Source: JASHPR01 sp963833885 (lineage in GTDB: Bacteria; Actinomycetota; Actinomycetes; Streptosporangiales; Streptosporangiaceae). Taken from it: 64,000 nt of DNA. Below, in pieces: positions 51,739 to 61,667 of the stretch. The notes below the pieces were generated by a model, which was not told the DNA's origin, searched no databases, and was given only the letters and a program-made list of their open reading frames with translations. The translations under genes were made by a program, and so were the position numbers. The stretch spans positions 101,408 through 165,407 of the forward strand of contig CAWHZU010000034.1 of assembly GCA_963833885.1 (NCBI GenBank), given 5' to 3'. Numbering within the stretch: the first letter of the stretch is position 1; each line of letters begins with the position of its first letter.

Positions 51739-51824
51739 GTCAGATCATTTCCCGGAACGTCAGGGGCCGCGGCTCAGGTTATGATGCCGGTGGGGCTAAG
51801 AAGAGCTGGCGCCGGACTCAAACG
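51738..51824. other. Probable chimeric junction between actinobacterial and acidobacterial-like DNA
   Basis: To the left, genes have very high GC and actinobacterial families; to the right, third-position GC falls and families and spacing change. The cold-shock gene loses its first codons at the left edge and the methyltransferase starts cleanly at 51825. No integrase, att repeat, tRNA or IS end is visible here, which argues for an assembly artefact rather than integration. Confidence 0.6.
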
Positions 51825-52524
51825 ATGGCAATAGAAAATTTGGAAGCAAAATATCCTGGTCCGCTCCCGGGAGACCCGGAAAGCCTCTTCGAACGATGTT
51901 CATGGCTTTACGCATTCTGTCGTGAGCACCTGTTCCGCGATCACACCGCCGCAATATCCCATGCCCTTTGGCCCGGCGCCCGGCCCGGCCCTGAAACCCA
52001 CCTTCTTGAAATAGCCTGTGGCCCCGGCTTCTACGCCTGCAGCCTGGCGCAGCGCTACCCTGACATTCAGATCACCGGCGTCGATCTTTCCGAGCGCTTG
52101 CTTTCCCGTGCCAAAGACCGGGCGGACATCCGCCGTTTGAAGAACTGCCATTTCGTCAAAGCCAACGTGCTCGCGCTCTCCCAATCACTGGAGCCGGTGG
52201 ATGCGATCGTCGCTTCGCCGCTTGCTGATGGTGGTGGGAGATCGTCCTCAGGCGCTGCGAGAAATATTCTCCGCTCTGCGTCCCGGCGGCCGCTGCTTTA
52301 TTGCCGAGCCCACCTCGGCCTTGCGCGCCATGGTTCCGCTCTCCTGCATGTGGCTTTTCGCCCGCATGATGGGCGACTGGAGCACCCGATTCCACGAACC
52401 CGGCCGCGCAGCGGTGCTGAACCAGGATGAATTCCAGTCCCTGATCGCCACCCAGCCCTGGAGCACGGTCAGCCCGTGGCAGGACAACTGGTATCAGTAC
52501 GCGGTGTGTGACCGGAGCTGCTGA
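51825..52524 (+). CDS. Class I SAM-dependent methyltransferase, frameshifted
   Basis: From ATG 51825 the first ~127 residues contain the SAM-binding motif HLLEIACGPGFYACSLAQRY and the acidic strand ITGVDLSERLL, then NCHFVKANVLALSQSLEP. Near 52,215 the frame must move by one base to continue RLLMVVGDRPQALREIFSAL, RPGGRCFIAEPTSALRAM and the end at 52522-52524. Repaired length about 233 residues. The substrate is unknown; it precedes a glycosyltransferase and radical SAM set on the same strand. Confidence 0.72.
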
Positions 52525-52527
52525 CGT

Positions 52528-53293
52528 TTGCCATACAAGGTACTGCAACCCGGAGAAGCGGCAGGTGTTGGTGAGGACTGCTGCGCCTTGGCAGTGATGG
52601 CCAAGGCTCCGCGCCCAGGCAAAGTAAAGACCCGGCTTTCTCCCCCGTTGACCCCTGAGCAGGCCTCGGCGCTCAACATCTGCTTTATCCGGGACACCAC
52701 GGAAAACATCCAGCAGGTAACAGAAGCCAGCAACAGCGCCGGGCTGGTGGCCTACACGCCGGTAGGGGATGAGGCGCTTTCGATGGCCTGCTGCCCTCCG
52801 GTTTCCAGCTTCTGCCGCAGCGAGGCGACGGTTTCGGAGAGCGCCTTCTTTATGCTTGCGAGGATCTATTCGCCTGCGGGATTCAGCGCCGTGTGCCTGA
52901 TCGATTCTGACAGCCCCACCATGCCTCAGGACGCGTTGTTGCAGGCAGTCGAGAGGCTGTCGCGCGCGGGAGATCGCATGGTCCTGGGCGGATCTGACGA
53001 CGGCGGCTACTACCTGATCGGCGTCAAGCGTCTGCACCCCGGTTGTTTGAGCAGATCGACTGGAGCACAGAGCGCGTGTTTGCGCAGACGCTGGAGCGGG
53101 CGCAGGAAATCGGCCTGCAAGCCGAACTGCTGCCCACCTGGTACGACGTGGACGACGCGGCCACTCTCGAGAGGCTGCGGCGGGAACTCGCTGCTCCGTC
53201 GAGCCGCAGGATACGACGCCAAGCACACCCGCGTGTTATCTCCAGAGCCTGCAGCGTCGACCGCAAGTCTGCACCGCGAGCAGCGCATGTTGA
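52528..53293 (+). pseudogene. TIGR04282/DUF2064 transferase (rSAM/selenodomain-associated transferase 1), several frameshifts
   Basis: N-terminal LAVMAKAPRPGKVKTRLSPP and the central VCLIDSDSPTMPQDALLQAV and LGGSDDGGYYLIGVKR identify the family, a GT-A fold nucleotidyl/glycosyl transferase. At least four frame changes are needed: near 52,770 (to read FDGLLPSGFQLLPQRGDGFG), near 52,885, near 53,040 (to read LFEQIDWSTERVFAQTLERA) and near 53,250 (YLQSLQRR, stop 53291-53293). The repaired product is about 255 residues, slightly above family size. Start is a TTG three bases after the methyltransferase. Confidence 0.7.
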
Positions 53294-53313
53294 CCCGCGG
53301 CTAGTCCCGACTG

Positions 53314-54640
53314 GTGACCAACGCCGCGCTTGCCTTGCTGGGACTCGCGCTGGTGGCGCTTTGCCGCCAGGGAGTGAATGAGATTCATCATTTCGTCATC
53401 GGCTTTGGCCTGGTCGACATGTACCAGGCGCTGCTCTACCTGGTAGCGGTCTGGGTGGTGCTCAACCGGCCGGTGAATCGCTGGACCTTTCTGATCATCC
53501 TGGTCTGTGCCATCGGCTGCAGGCTGGTCTGTCTCTTTTCCCCGCCCTTCCTCTCCACCGACATTTTCCGCTATGTGTGGGATGGGCAAGTGCAGGCCGC
53601 CGGCATCAATCCCTTTCGCTACATTCCGGCGGATCGCTCATCTCGCCTTCCTGCGCGATCTCGATATCTATCCCCACATCAATCGCCGAACCTACGCCCA
53701 CACCATTTATCCCCCGGGCGCGCAGATGCTTTTCCTGCTGATCACCCGCATTGGCGCGTCCGTGCGCTGGATGAAGGCGGGCATGGTCGGCCTGGAGTCG
53801 CTGACCATCTGGGTCCTGGTCAAGCTGCTGCAGCGCTCGGTTGCGCCGCGAACAGGTGTTGATCTATGCCTGGCATCCGATGCTCCTGTGGGAGGTGGCC
53901 AGCAGCGGCCATGTGGATGGTGCGGCGCTGCCCTTGATCGCCTTCGCGCTGCTTTTCTACATCCGCCATAAACCGCTGGCGACCGGGGTTGCCCTGGCAG
54001 CCGCGACCCTGATCAAGCTCTACCCCATCGTCCTTTTCCCCGCCCTCTACCGGCGGAGCGACTGGCGCAATTGGAGGATGCCGGCCGCCGTGGCCGGCGT
54101 CGTTGCGGCCGGATACGCCTGCTATGCGAGCGTGGGCCGGCATGTGCTCGGCTTTTTGCCCGAGTATGCCAAGGAAGAGGGGATGGAATCCGGCAGCCGC
54201 TATTTTCTGCTCACCCTGGCCCGCCATGCCCTGCATTGGGAGACCCTCCCGACCGGCGCCTTTTATGCCTTTGCCGCATTGTTGCTGCTGGGGTTAGCGC
54301 TTTGGGCCTGGCTTGACGAGTGAGGCCGGCGCACTGGCTGCGATTCGCTGTGCCTTCGTCATCGCGTCCGCTCTCATGTTGCTGTTTTCTTCCCACTACC
54401 CCTGGTACTACCTGTGGTTGCTGCCTTTTGTGTGCCTGATCCCTTACGTGCCCATGCTTTATTTCACCACCGCCTGCTTTTATCTCTACACCACTCAGCT
54501 TGCTAATCCGGGCCCAGCCATGTACTACATGTTTGAATGGCTATATGCCACAACGGCTCTGCTGGCGTTGTGGTGCATGGGCGCCGTGGTTGGAAGCGAG
54601 ACTGTCCCGCGGGCGCCCAGCCCACAAGCGTTTGCATCTA
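53314..54640 (+). pseudogene. Multi-pass membrane glycosyltransferase (GT87/DUF2029-like), several frameshifts
   Basis: Starting at GTG 53314, hydrophobic segments (LYLVAVWVVLNRP, RWTFLIILVCAIGCRLVCLF) precede the conserved STDIFRYVWDGQVQAAGINPFRY, then in another frame HINRRTYAHTIYPPGAQMLF, then in a third EQVLIYAWHPMLLWEVASSG and GVALAAATLIKLYPIVLFPA, and finally in the first frame again SSHYPWYYLWLLPFVCLIPY. The D-x-x-R-Y and A-x-x-P-P/K-x-Y-P motifs fit polyprenyl-phosphate-dependent mannosyl/glucosyltransferases. Breaks lie near 53,640, 53,850 and 54,310; the exact C-terminus is uncertain. Confidence 0.65.
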
Positions 54641-54652
54641 TGCGAGGAACTC

Positions 54653-55711
54653 ATGATCGAGACTCTTTCTGCAGTACCCGCAGCGCGCGTTACTTTGAGA
54701 AGCCGGAAGACCAGCTCTCGGTAATCATGGAAGCGGATCCGGTCTGCCTCTACCTGGAAACCACCAACCGCTGCAACCTGCTGTGTACCACCTGCCCGCG
54801 CACCTTCGAAGAGCTGGAGCCCGAGAAGGATATGTCGTGGGAACTGTTCACCAGCATCATCGACCAGTTCCCGAAGATTGCGCGCGTGGTGCTGCACGGG
54901 GTCGGCGAGCCGATGCTGGTGAAGGAGCTGCCGCGCATGATCCGCTATCTGAAGGATCGTGGGGTCTATGTGCTCTTCAATACCAATGGCACCCTGTTGA
55001 CCAAAGCCAACGGGCAGGCGCTGATCGACGCCGGCCTCGATGAATTGCGGGTTTCGCTCGACGCGGCGGAATCTTCGGTCTTCCAGATGGTGCGCGGCAA
55101 AGACATGTTCGACCGCATCGTGACCAACGTGGGCAATTTCATCGCCATGCAGCGCAGCAACAATCTCGCAGTCGCCGCGTGTTTCCCTCTGGCTTACCGG
55201 TTTGCGGGAGACGCTGGCGCAATTGGAGGCCTTCATTCGCCTGGCCCATCGCCTGGGCGTCATGGAGGTCTATTTGCAGAGAATGGTGTATCTCCCCGAG
55301 GGGCAGGGACTGGCGCGGCCTGAGTCGGCACTGTTTGAACACACCACGCAGCAGGAAGAAGAAGTTATCCAACGAGCCGAGGCCGTCGCCCGGGAACTCG
55401 GCGTGCTCTTCAGTGCGTCGGGTGCGACCGAGCCTCAGGTGAGCATCAAGAAGCGCAAGGACGACAGCCCATGGTCTCTGTGCCGCCGTCCCTGGAGCCT
55501 GATGTACATCACCGCGAACGGCCAGGCGCTTCCCTGTTGCATTGCTCCGTTTTCGATGCGCGGCTACGACAGCTTTACCTTGGGCAACGCCACCCAACAG
55601 ACCATGCGCGAAATCTGGAATGGCGAAAAATACCAGGAGTTTCGCCGCGCGTTGCTGAGCCCGCAACCGCCCCCTGCCTGTTCCAATTGCGGCTTGCGCT
55701 GGAGCCTCTGA
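54653..55711 (+). CDS. Radical SAM protein with SPASM-type C-terminus, frameshifted
   Basis: ATG 54653 has GAGGA upstream. After a frame change near 54,690 the protein reads FEKPEDQLSVIMEADPVCLY and the radical SAM cluster motif CNLLCTTC (CxxxCxxC, in TTNRCNLLCTTCPRTF), then VVLHGVGEPMLVKELPRMI and LFNTNGTLLTKANGQALIDA. A second change near 55,190 restores GLRETLAQLEAFIRLAHRLG. The C-terminal part has SPASM-like cysteines (SLCRRPWSLMYITANGQALP then CC, and PACSNCG). Repaired length about 350 residues. It lies between two glycosyltransferases, suggesting a role in glycolipid or modified-sugar formation. Confidence 0.75.
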
Positions 55712-55712
55712 T

Positions 55713-56410
55713 TTGGCAGCGGTTTCGGTTGTCATTCCCGCCCTGAACGAGGCGGAGAATATCGCCGCATTGGTTAGGGAAATGCCGTGGGAACTGATCC
55801 GCGAATGCATTGTGGTGGACAACGGCAGCACCGACGCGACCGCCGCGGAGGCGCAAGCGGCCGGTGCCCGGGTGGTTGCCGCATCCGCAGCGTGGCTATG
55901 GCCGGGCGTGTGCGGCCGGAGCGGCTGCCGCCGACCGGAGACATCCTGGTCTTCATGGACGGAGACGGCAGCGACGTGCCGGCCGAAATGGGTCAACTCC
56001 TGCAGCCAATCCTGGCCGGCGATTGTGATTTCGTGATTGGCTCCCGGATGCGCGGCAATCGCGAGCCCGGGCAGCATGCTGGTCTCGCAGATTTTCGCCG
56101 GCTGGCTGGCGGCCTTCTTCTGCGCCTGCTTTACCGGGTTCGTACACCGACATGGGACCCTTTCGCGCCATCACCCGGGAAGCACTGCAGGCGCCTGCAC
56201 ATGAGCGAAGAGACCTACGGCTGGAATCTGGAAATGCAGATGCGTGCCGCCCAATGCGGCCTTCGCATCCGCGAAATCCCAGTGAGCTGTCGCAAACGCG
56301 CCGGAGGCGTCAGCAAAGTAGCCGGCTCGCTCAGCGGCTCCTTCCGAGCCGCCATCCGCATCACCCAAACCCTGCTTCGAGTGGCCTCAACCTCTCGTAA
56401 GAAACCATGA
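55713..56410 (+). pseudogene. Family 2 glycosyltransferase (dolichyl-phosphate-mannose-synthase-like), several frameshifts
   Basis: The start TTG 55713 follows the radical SAM stop by one base. Readable blocks in different frames are VSVVIPALNEAENIAALVRE and CIVVDNGSTDATAAEAQAAG, then PHPQRGYGRACAAGAAAA, then TGDILVFMDGDGSDVPAEMG and CDFVIGSRMRGNREPG, then SMLVSQIFAGWLAAFFCACF, TDMGPFRAITREALQ and MSEETYGWNLEMQMRAAQCG. DxD is DGDG. At least four one-base changes (near 55,885, 55,930, 56,070 and 56,150-56,185) separate them. Repaired length about 232 residues. It may be the partner 'transferase 2' of the selenodomain-type set. Confidence 0.68.
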
Positions 56411-56558
56411 AACCGACCGGAAGAATATACGTGAGTGGCCCAGGTCTCGCTTTTGAGACCGGGTGCCTCACGTTCGGGACCAGCCACTACGCTGGAATCT
56501 GCAAACGAAGGGCGAGCCCAACAAGCGGAGCTCTGCGGTTCAACCGACTTAGCGTCCG

Positions 56559-57430
56559 TTAACCCTTAGCCGCAGCACTCTCGATAGCCTTCCACTCCTC
56601 CGCCGAAAGCTGCAACTTCGCCGCCCCCATATTCTCTTCCAGGTGCTTCACCGAAGAAGTCCCGGAATCGGAATCAAAACAGGCGAATGATGACAGCAAG
56701 CCAAGCCAACGAAAGCTGGGCGACCGTAGCGTGATGTTTCTTAGCAATCTGGTCGAGCACGCCACCGGGCTTCGCCAATTTCCCCGCCGCCACCGGAAAC
56801 CACGGGATAAAAGCAATATTCTGCTGCTCGCAGAACTGCAAAACCTTCTCATGCTTGCGATCGCTCAAGTTGTACTGGTTCTGCACGCTGACAATCTTGA
56901 CCGTCTTACCAGCCTGTTCAATTTCCGCCGATGAAACCTCCGACAATCCAATGTGGCGGATCTTGCCCGCCTTCTGCAACTCCTTCAGCGCCCCCAGACT
57001 CTCCTCCACCGGCACCTTGCGATCGATTCGATGGAGTTGGTACAGATCAATCCGCTCCAATTTCAGCCGGCGCAAACTCATCTCCACGCATTGCCGTCAG
57101 ATATTCGGGCCGTCCGTCCTCAGCCCATTTGTTCGGGCCAGAGCGCGTGAAGCCACCCTTGGTCGCGATGATCAGATCCTTCGGATAGGGATGAAGAGCC
57201 TCAGCGATCAGATTCTCGCTGACCTCAGGACCATAAGCATCGGCGGTGTCAATAAAATTGACCCCCAACTCGACCGCCCGGCGCAAAACTCTGAGTGCTT
57301 CGTTGCGGTCCTTGGGTTCGCCCCAAATGCCCTCGCCGGTGATGCGCATAGCGCCAAATCCAAGCCGGTTGACCGTAAGGTCTCCACCCAGCGCAAAAGT
57401 TCCAGCCGATTCCTTTAGCAACGTCGTCAT
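56559..57430 (-). pseudogene. Aldo/keto reductase, frameshifted
   Basis: From ATG 57430: VNRLGFGAMRITGEGIWG, AVELGVNFIDTADAYGPEVS (catalytic Asp and Tyr), LIIATKGGFTRSGPNKWAED. The frame breaks near 57,085; a second frame continues MSLRRLKLERIDLYQLHRID, then HIGLSEVSSAEIEQAG and AFIPWFPVAAGKLAKPGGVL. A third frame near 56,690 gives DSDSGTSSVKHLEENMGAAK and the stop at 56559. Repaired length about 290 residues, normal for the family. Divergent from the intact FAD oxidoreductase, 40 bases away. Confidence 0.75.
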
Positions 57431-57470
57431 ACCGTTTAGGATTCGCGGCCCTTATGATTGGTTTCTCATT

Positions 57471-58892
57471 ATGCTGGGCCCTGCCACCATCGTCGGAGCT
57501 GGTCCCAACGGCTTAGCCGCTGCCATCGTCCTGGCAGGAGCCGGTTTCAACGTGGAAGTACGTGAGGCGGCATCGGTTGCCGGCGGCGCGGCACGCTCGG
57601 CTGAGCTAACTTTCCCCGGTTTTATCCACGATCTGGGCTCAGCGGTCCATCCCATGGCCGTAGCTTCGCCTTTCTTCTCCACTCTGCCGCTAGCCGAAGC
57701 TGGATTGCGCTGGATTGCCCCGTCTGCGGAGTTGGCCCATCCCCTGGATGATGGCACCGCCGTAATGTTGGAACGTGGCATCGCCGACACAGCCAGCCAC
57801 TTAGGATCTGATGCTGCCGCTTACCGCCGCCTTTACACTCCGCTCCTGGAAAACTGGGACGGTCTTCGCCACGACTTGCTGAAAGTCGTAGTAGGATGGC
57901 CGACGCATCCGATCGCCATGGCTCGATTTGGACTTCTTGGCCTGCGCTCCGCCCGTTCCATCGCCGATAGCCATTTCAAAGGTGTCCGCGCCCGAGCGCT
58001 CTTCGCCGGCTTAGCCGCGCACTCTTTTCTCCCCCTGGAATCGCCATTGTCCGCCGCCTTCGGGCTGGTGCTCGGAGTAGCCGCCCACGCGGTCGGCTGG
58101 CCGATTCCGCAAGGCGGCGCGCAGTCAATCGCGGATGCGCTCGTGACCTGCCTCACGAAAGCCGGAGGCGCGGTCATCACCAATGCACCTGTTCATTCTC
58201 TTCGCGGTTTGGGCCGCCCAATTCTTCTCGACGTAACTCCCCGGCAGTTCCTGGCCATAGGCGGCGAAGACATCCCGCCGGCATTCCGCCGTCAACTCGA
58301 GCGGTATCGCTACGGCCCTGGCGTTTTTAAGGTGGATTGGGCCCTGAGCCAGCCCATCCCCTGGCGTGCCCGCGAATGCCTGCGCGCAGGCACCGTGCAC
58401 CTTGGCGGTACCTTCGACGAAATCGTCGCCTCGGAGCGGATGCCCCGAACGGGCGCCATCAGCGACCGCCCCTTTGTCTTGCTATCCCAACCGACGCTGT
58501 TTGACCCCACCCGGGCGCCTGCGGGCAAGCACGTAGCCTGGGCCTACTGCCACGTCCCCAATGGTTGGTCTGGATCTGCGCTCGAGGCCATCGAATCTCA
58601 AGTGGAGCGCTTCGCGCCCGGCTTTCGCGAGTGCATCCTGGCCCGCGCCATTTTCAACACCCAGGCAATGCAGGCCTGGAACGCCAACCTGGTCGGGGGA
58701 GACATCAATGGCGGTTCCACCGCGGGCCTGCAATTCTTCCTCAGGCCAACCTGGCGGCAGTACGCGACCCGACTCCGCGGGGTATATCTTTGCTCCTCTT
58801 CAACCCCGCCAGGCGGCGCGGTCCACGGCATGTGCGGATATTGGGCCGCTCAGCAGGCACTCAAGCGCTATAGAGAACCTCGAGCATCGTGA
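57471..58892 (+). CDS. FAD-dependent NAD(P)/phytoene-dehydrogenase-like oxidoreductase
   Basis: A 473-residue intact flavoprotein from ATG 57471. The Rossmann loop is IVGAGPNGLAAAIVLAGAG with the acidic end of strand two in VEVRE, then GGAARSAELTFPGFIHDLGS, VGWPIPQGGAQSIADALVTC and the C-terminal CSSSTPPGGAVHGMCGYWAA. These are marks of the CrtI/carotenoid-desaturase-like amine oxidase group common in Acidobacteria. The substrate is unknown. Its last 32 bases overlap the end of the convergent phosphatase gene. Confidence 0.88.
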   Translation: MLGPATIVGAGPNGLAAAIVLAGAGFNVEVREAASVAGGAARSAELTFPGFIHDLGSAVHPMAVASPFFSTLPLAEAGLRWIAPSAELAHPLDDGTAVMLERGIADTASHLGSDAAAYRRLYTPLLENWDGLRHDLLKVVVGWPTHPIAMARFGLLGLRSARSIADSHFKGVRARALFAGLAAHSFLPLESPLSAAFGLVLGVAAHAVGWPIPQGGAQSIADALVTCLTKAGGAVITNAPVHSLRGLGRPILLDVTPRQFLAIGGEDIPPAFRRQLERYRYGPGVFKVDWALSQPIPWRARECLRAGTVHLGGTFDEIVASERMPRTGAISDRPFVLLSQPTLFDPTRAPAGKHVAWAYCHVPNGWSGSALEAIESQVERFAPGFRECILARAIFNTQAMQAWNANLVGGDINGGSTAGLQFFLRPTWRQYATRLRGVYLCSSSTPPGGAVHGMCGYWAAQQALKRYREPRAS

Positions 58893-60462
58893 AGTCATCA
58901 TTGGGTGGGGCGCCGGCCATAAAGCTCTCCACTTTACTCAGAACGCCCTCGATGGTGGAACCGGCAAGTGCAGCTTCCAGCCGCTCCTCCCCAAAAAACT
59001 CGCCGTCTGTGCTTTCCGCCTCGGTAACGCCATCGGTGGCCAGCACAATCCGGTCGCCGGCCTTTAACTGCAAGCGCTCAGACTGGAACGTAGCCTCTTC
59101 GATCAGACCCACAACCATGTTGGCATTCTCCAGTCGCTGCACGCCCGCACTGTTCGCCAGCATGGGCTGCACGTGTCCGCAATTTACATATTCAAAGGTC
59201 CCGTCCGGTCCCAGCTTGACCAGGATCATGGTGGCGTACTTCTGCACATTCTTCTCGCAAATGTAACGATTGGCCACATCCGCAATATCGGCCAATGGCT
59301 GACCGGCAAGCAGCAACCCGTAAAGCAATCCCTGCAGTGTCGAAGCAAGAATCGCCGCCGACACCCCTTTGCCCGAGATGTCGGCAATCACGACATAGAG
59401 ACCATCCGCAGTAGCAATGACGTCATAAAAATCGCCCCCAACCTCCTTGCAGGCAACACTGCGCGCGTGGACTCGCGCGTAGGGCAGGTTAGGAATGGCA
59501 AACTCCATCAACCCTTGCTGAATTGCGGCCGCAATATTCAGCTCTTCCCGGTAGCGGCGCGCAGATTCTTCCGACTGCGCCAGAAAGGCGTTCTCCACCA
59601 GGGCCGCGGCTTCGGTCGAGATCGTCTCCAGAAGGTCATTGTCCACCTGGCTTAGTTTGCCGGCCTGCAACCGGCTATCCAGGTACAGCACGCCGAGAAT
59701 GTCTTTTTCGTGGAACTCATTTCCGGCAGAACGCTTGCGCAGCGGTATGCAGTACACCATGCGGATGCTTTGCTGCACCATGCTTTCGGTGCGCGAATTT
59801 GCCTCCGCTGACAATGTGTCGGTGACGATGAACTTCGACGCTTTGAAGGCCTGTGCGATCGCGCTGTGAGAGATGGTCGAATCATCTTCCAGACGCTCGC
59901 CCTTCAGGCTGCGCCCGGCCGCCAGCGTTAATTTACCCTTCTCATCTCTCAGGAAAACGTAGCCGCGCTCTACCTGGGTCAACTCCAGCGTGGCTTCCAC
60001 CAGCGTCGACAGAATCTCGTTGACTGCCCCCAGGGTATTCAATCGCTGCGCTGCACTCAGGAACCAGCTCAGTTTCTCGAGGTCCGACGTGGGTGTCGAA
60101 ATCGCATGCAGCTCGTCCAACAATTTGTGAATGGTTGATGTATTTTCCTTGGGTGGACCGAAGTGCAGCGAAGGCCCGTTCAGCGACCCCAGGCGGATTT
60201 CGTCTCCCGGCTTTAGTGCCTGGCGATCCACCAAAGGCTTCGCATTCAGAAATGTGCCATGCCGGCTACCACAATCGACTACATGAAACTGGCCTTTCTC
60301 GTAGAGAATGGCAGCGTGATCGCGGGAGATGAAGGCGTGCGCCAGGACCAGGTCGCGGTCCTGCAGCCGGCCGATCGTGAATGGTGTGTGGGTAACGTTA
60401 ATCTCTTCCTGGCGAGATTCGTCGATAAGCATCAAAGCAGTGGCAGGAATGGGTTCGGCCAT
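58861..60462 (-). CDS. FHA-GAF-SpoIIE (PP2C-type) protein phosphatase
   Basis: A 533-residue three-domain regulator from ATG 60462. FHA domain (residues ~10-100: FTIGRLQDRDLVLAHAFISRDHAAI, SRHGTFLNAKPL) binds phosphothreonine peptides. A GAF domain (~140-305: LVEATLELTQVERGYVFLRD, MVYCIPLRKRSAGN) senses a small ligand. The C-terminal SpoIIE phosphatase (~330-530) has metal motifs EVGGDFYDV, VVIADISGKGVSAAILAS, NCGHVQPML and VLATDGVTEAES. It probably opposes a serine/threonine kinase in partner switching. Complete and unshifted, unlike most neighbours. Confidence 0.9.
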   Translation of the reverse strand: MAEPIPATALMLIDESRQEEINVTHTPFTIGRLQDRDLVLAHAFISRDHAAILYEKGQFHVVDCGSRHGTFLNAKPLVDRQALKPGDEIRLGSLNGPSLHFGPPKENTSTIHKLLDELHAISTPTSDLEKLSWFLSAAQRLNTLGAVNEILSTLVEATLELTQVERGYVFLRDEKGKLTLAAGRSLKGERLEDDSTISHSAIAQAFKASKFIVTDTLSAEANSRTESMVQQSIRMVYCIPLRKRSAGNEFHEKDILGVLYLDSRLQAGKLSQVDNDLLETISTEAAALVENAFLAQSEESARRYREELNIAAAIQQGLMEFAIPNLPYARVHARSVACKEVGGDFYDVIATADGLYVVIADISGKGVSAAILASTLQGLLYGLLLAGQPLADIADVANRYICEKNVQKYATMILVKLGPDGTFEYVNCGHVQPMLANSAGVQRLENANMVVGLIEEATFQSERLQLKAGDRIVLATDGVTEAESTDGEFFGEERLEAALAGSTIEGVLSKVESFMAGAPPNDDFTMLEVLYSA

Positions 60463-60685
60463 AAGGCGATAGCTCCGGAGGTTGGTTGCGCTTGCCGGGA
60501 TCACCGGACGGATGTTAAGAAAAGTACCACATGCATGTATGGGCGGAGACCCTTTCCGGGGGACCCGCCTGATCCACAAATTGTTGTCTTCGTGAGAGTC
60601 ACTATAGACTTTCATCGGCATCCAAGCGTGCAGAAAAGGCGCAACCGGGTGCCATGTACATTCAAGGCAGAGGAGAAGATAAATC

Positions 60686-60975
60686 GTGCGAATGTCCCTT
60701 ACACCATCCCCCTACAACCAAGGCTATGCCAGCTACCTCGCCGCCATGCAGCTATGGGACGAACCGCACCAGCTGTCATCGCTTGAGCTTCTCAAGTCTT
60801 TGGATGATCTGGATGAAGAAGACGACGAGGACGACGAAGAAGACGACGACCTCGAGGACCTTGATGAAGAAGAGGACGAAGACGATTTAGACGAAGACTA
60901 CGACGAGAGGATGACGATGATGAGGATGAGGACGAGGAGGAAGACGAGACGAGGACGGAGGGGTCAAGCCGCTGA
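60686..60975 (+). CDS. Acidic low-complexity protein, frameshifted
   Basis: Starting at GTG 60686 (or ATG 60692) after an AGGAGA site: MRMSLTPSPYNQGYASYLAA, LWDEPHQLSSLELLKSLDDL, then an almost pure Asp/Glu tail encoded by GA-rich DNA. Near 60,910 the frame slips into basic residues; one indel restores an acidic end (DDDDEDEDEEEDETRTEG) with TGA at 60973-60975, about 95 residues in all. Function unknown; such tails bind cations or basic proteins. The slip lies in repetitive GA sequence, a typical place for sequencing errors. Confidence 0.55.
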
Positions 60976-61179
60976 AAATGCGAAACTGAATTCCAGACGC
61001 CGGATTACCGTCAAGGGCACGCCATGCGGCTTAATGCATATCTCCCTGCGGGTTGCTTCGTGTCTGCGCAGGGCAGGGTGGAGCATGGATGGTGCGGTAA
61101 CGTGCTGGGTAATTGCCTGAAAGTGGAAGCTCTGATTCGTCCCATTTGGAGTACCTTGTGATTGGCTTCCACCTGGAGA

Positions 61180-61667
61180 ATGACTGTGAAAAGGCGCATT
61201 CTCGTTGTGGACGATGACGATGCAACACGCCAGGCTGCGGCGCAAAGCCTGCATACCATGGCTGGGTGGGACGTGGTCGAAGCTTATTGCGGCGCCCAGG
61301 CCATTGAAAGCGCCACGCGGCATCAACCGGATGCGATCCTGCTCGATGTCATGATGCCGGCCATGGACGGGCCCGCCATGTTGGCCAAGCTCCGATCAGC
61401 CCGCGCCACCAGCCACATTCCCATTGTGTTACTCACCGCAAAGGTGCAAGCGGCGCAGGAGGCTCTTTCGCACACCTGCCGGTCGAAGCCATCTTGCTCA
61501 AGCCATTTGATCCCTTGCGTCTAGCCAGCCAGGTTGCCGACGCGCTAGGCTGGAAAACCGAGAAGCCTACTCGAGAAGGTTCTACCCAGTGCTTAATCCA
61601 GCAGCGGTCGCCCGGCGCGGAACGACTGCAAAATCCGACCCGTCCGGCGACAGGGCCACGAAATTAG
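61180..61667 (+). CDS. Response regulator receiver-domain protein, frameshifted
   Basis: From ATG 61180: KRRILVVDDDDATRQAAAQS (acidic pocket), the phosphoacceptor aspartate in AILLDVMMPAMDGPAMLAKL, and IPIVLLTAKVQ (conserved Thr). A one-base change near 61,465 is needed to read FAHLPVEAILLKPFDPLRLA with the conserved KPF lysine. The repaired frame stays open to 61667, but the domain ends near 61,560. It is a single-domain (CheY-like) regulator with no output domain. Its 3' end overlaps the convergent nagA. Confidence 0.75.

Noticed and set aside
51700..51830. Integration site of a genomic island at the composition change
   Set aside because: No tRNA, direct repeat, integrase or IS end on either side; an assembly join fits better.
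60780..60970. Repetitive GA-rich stretch considered as a CRISPR or satellite repeat
   Set aside because: No regular repeat and spacer units; it is coding for an acidic tail.
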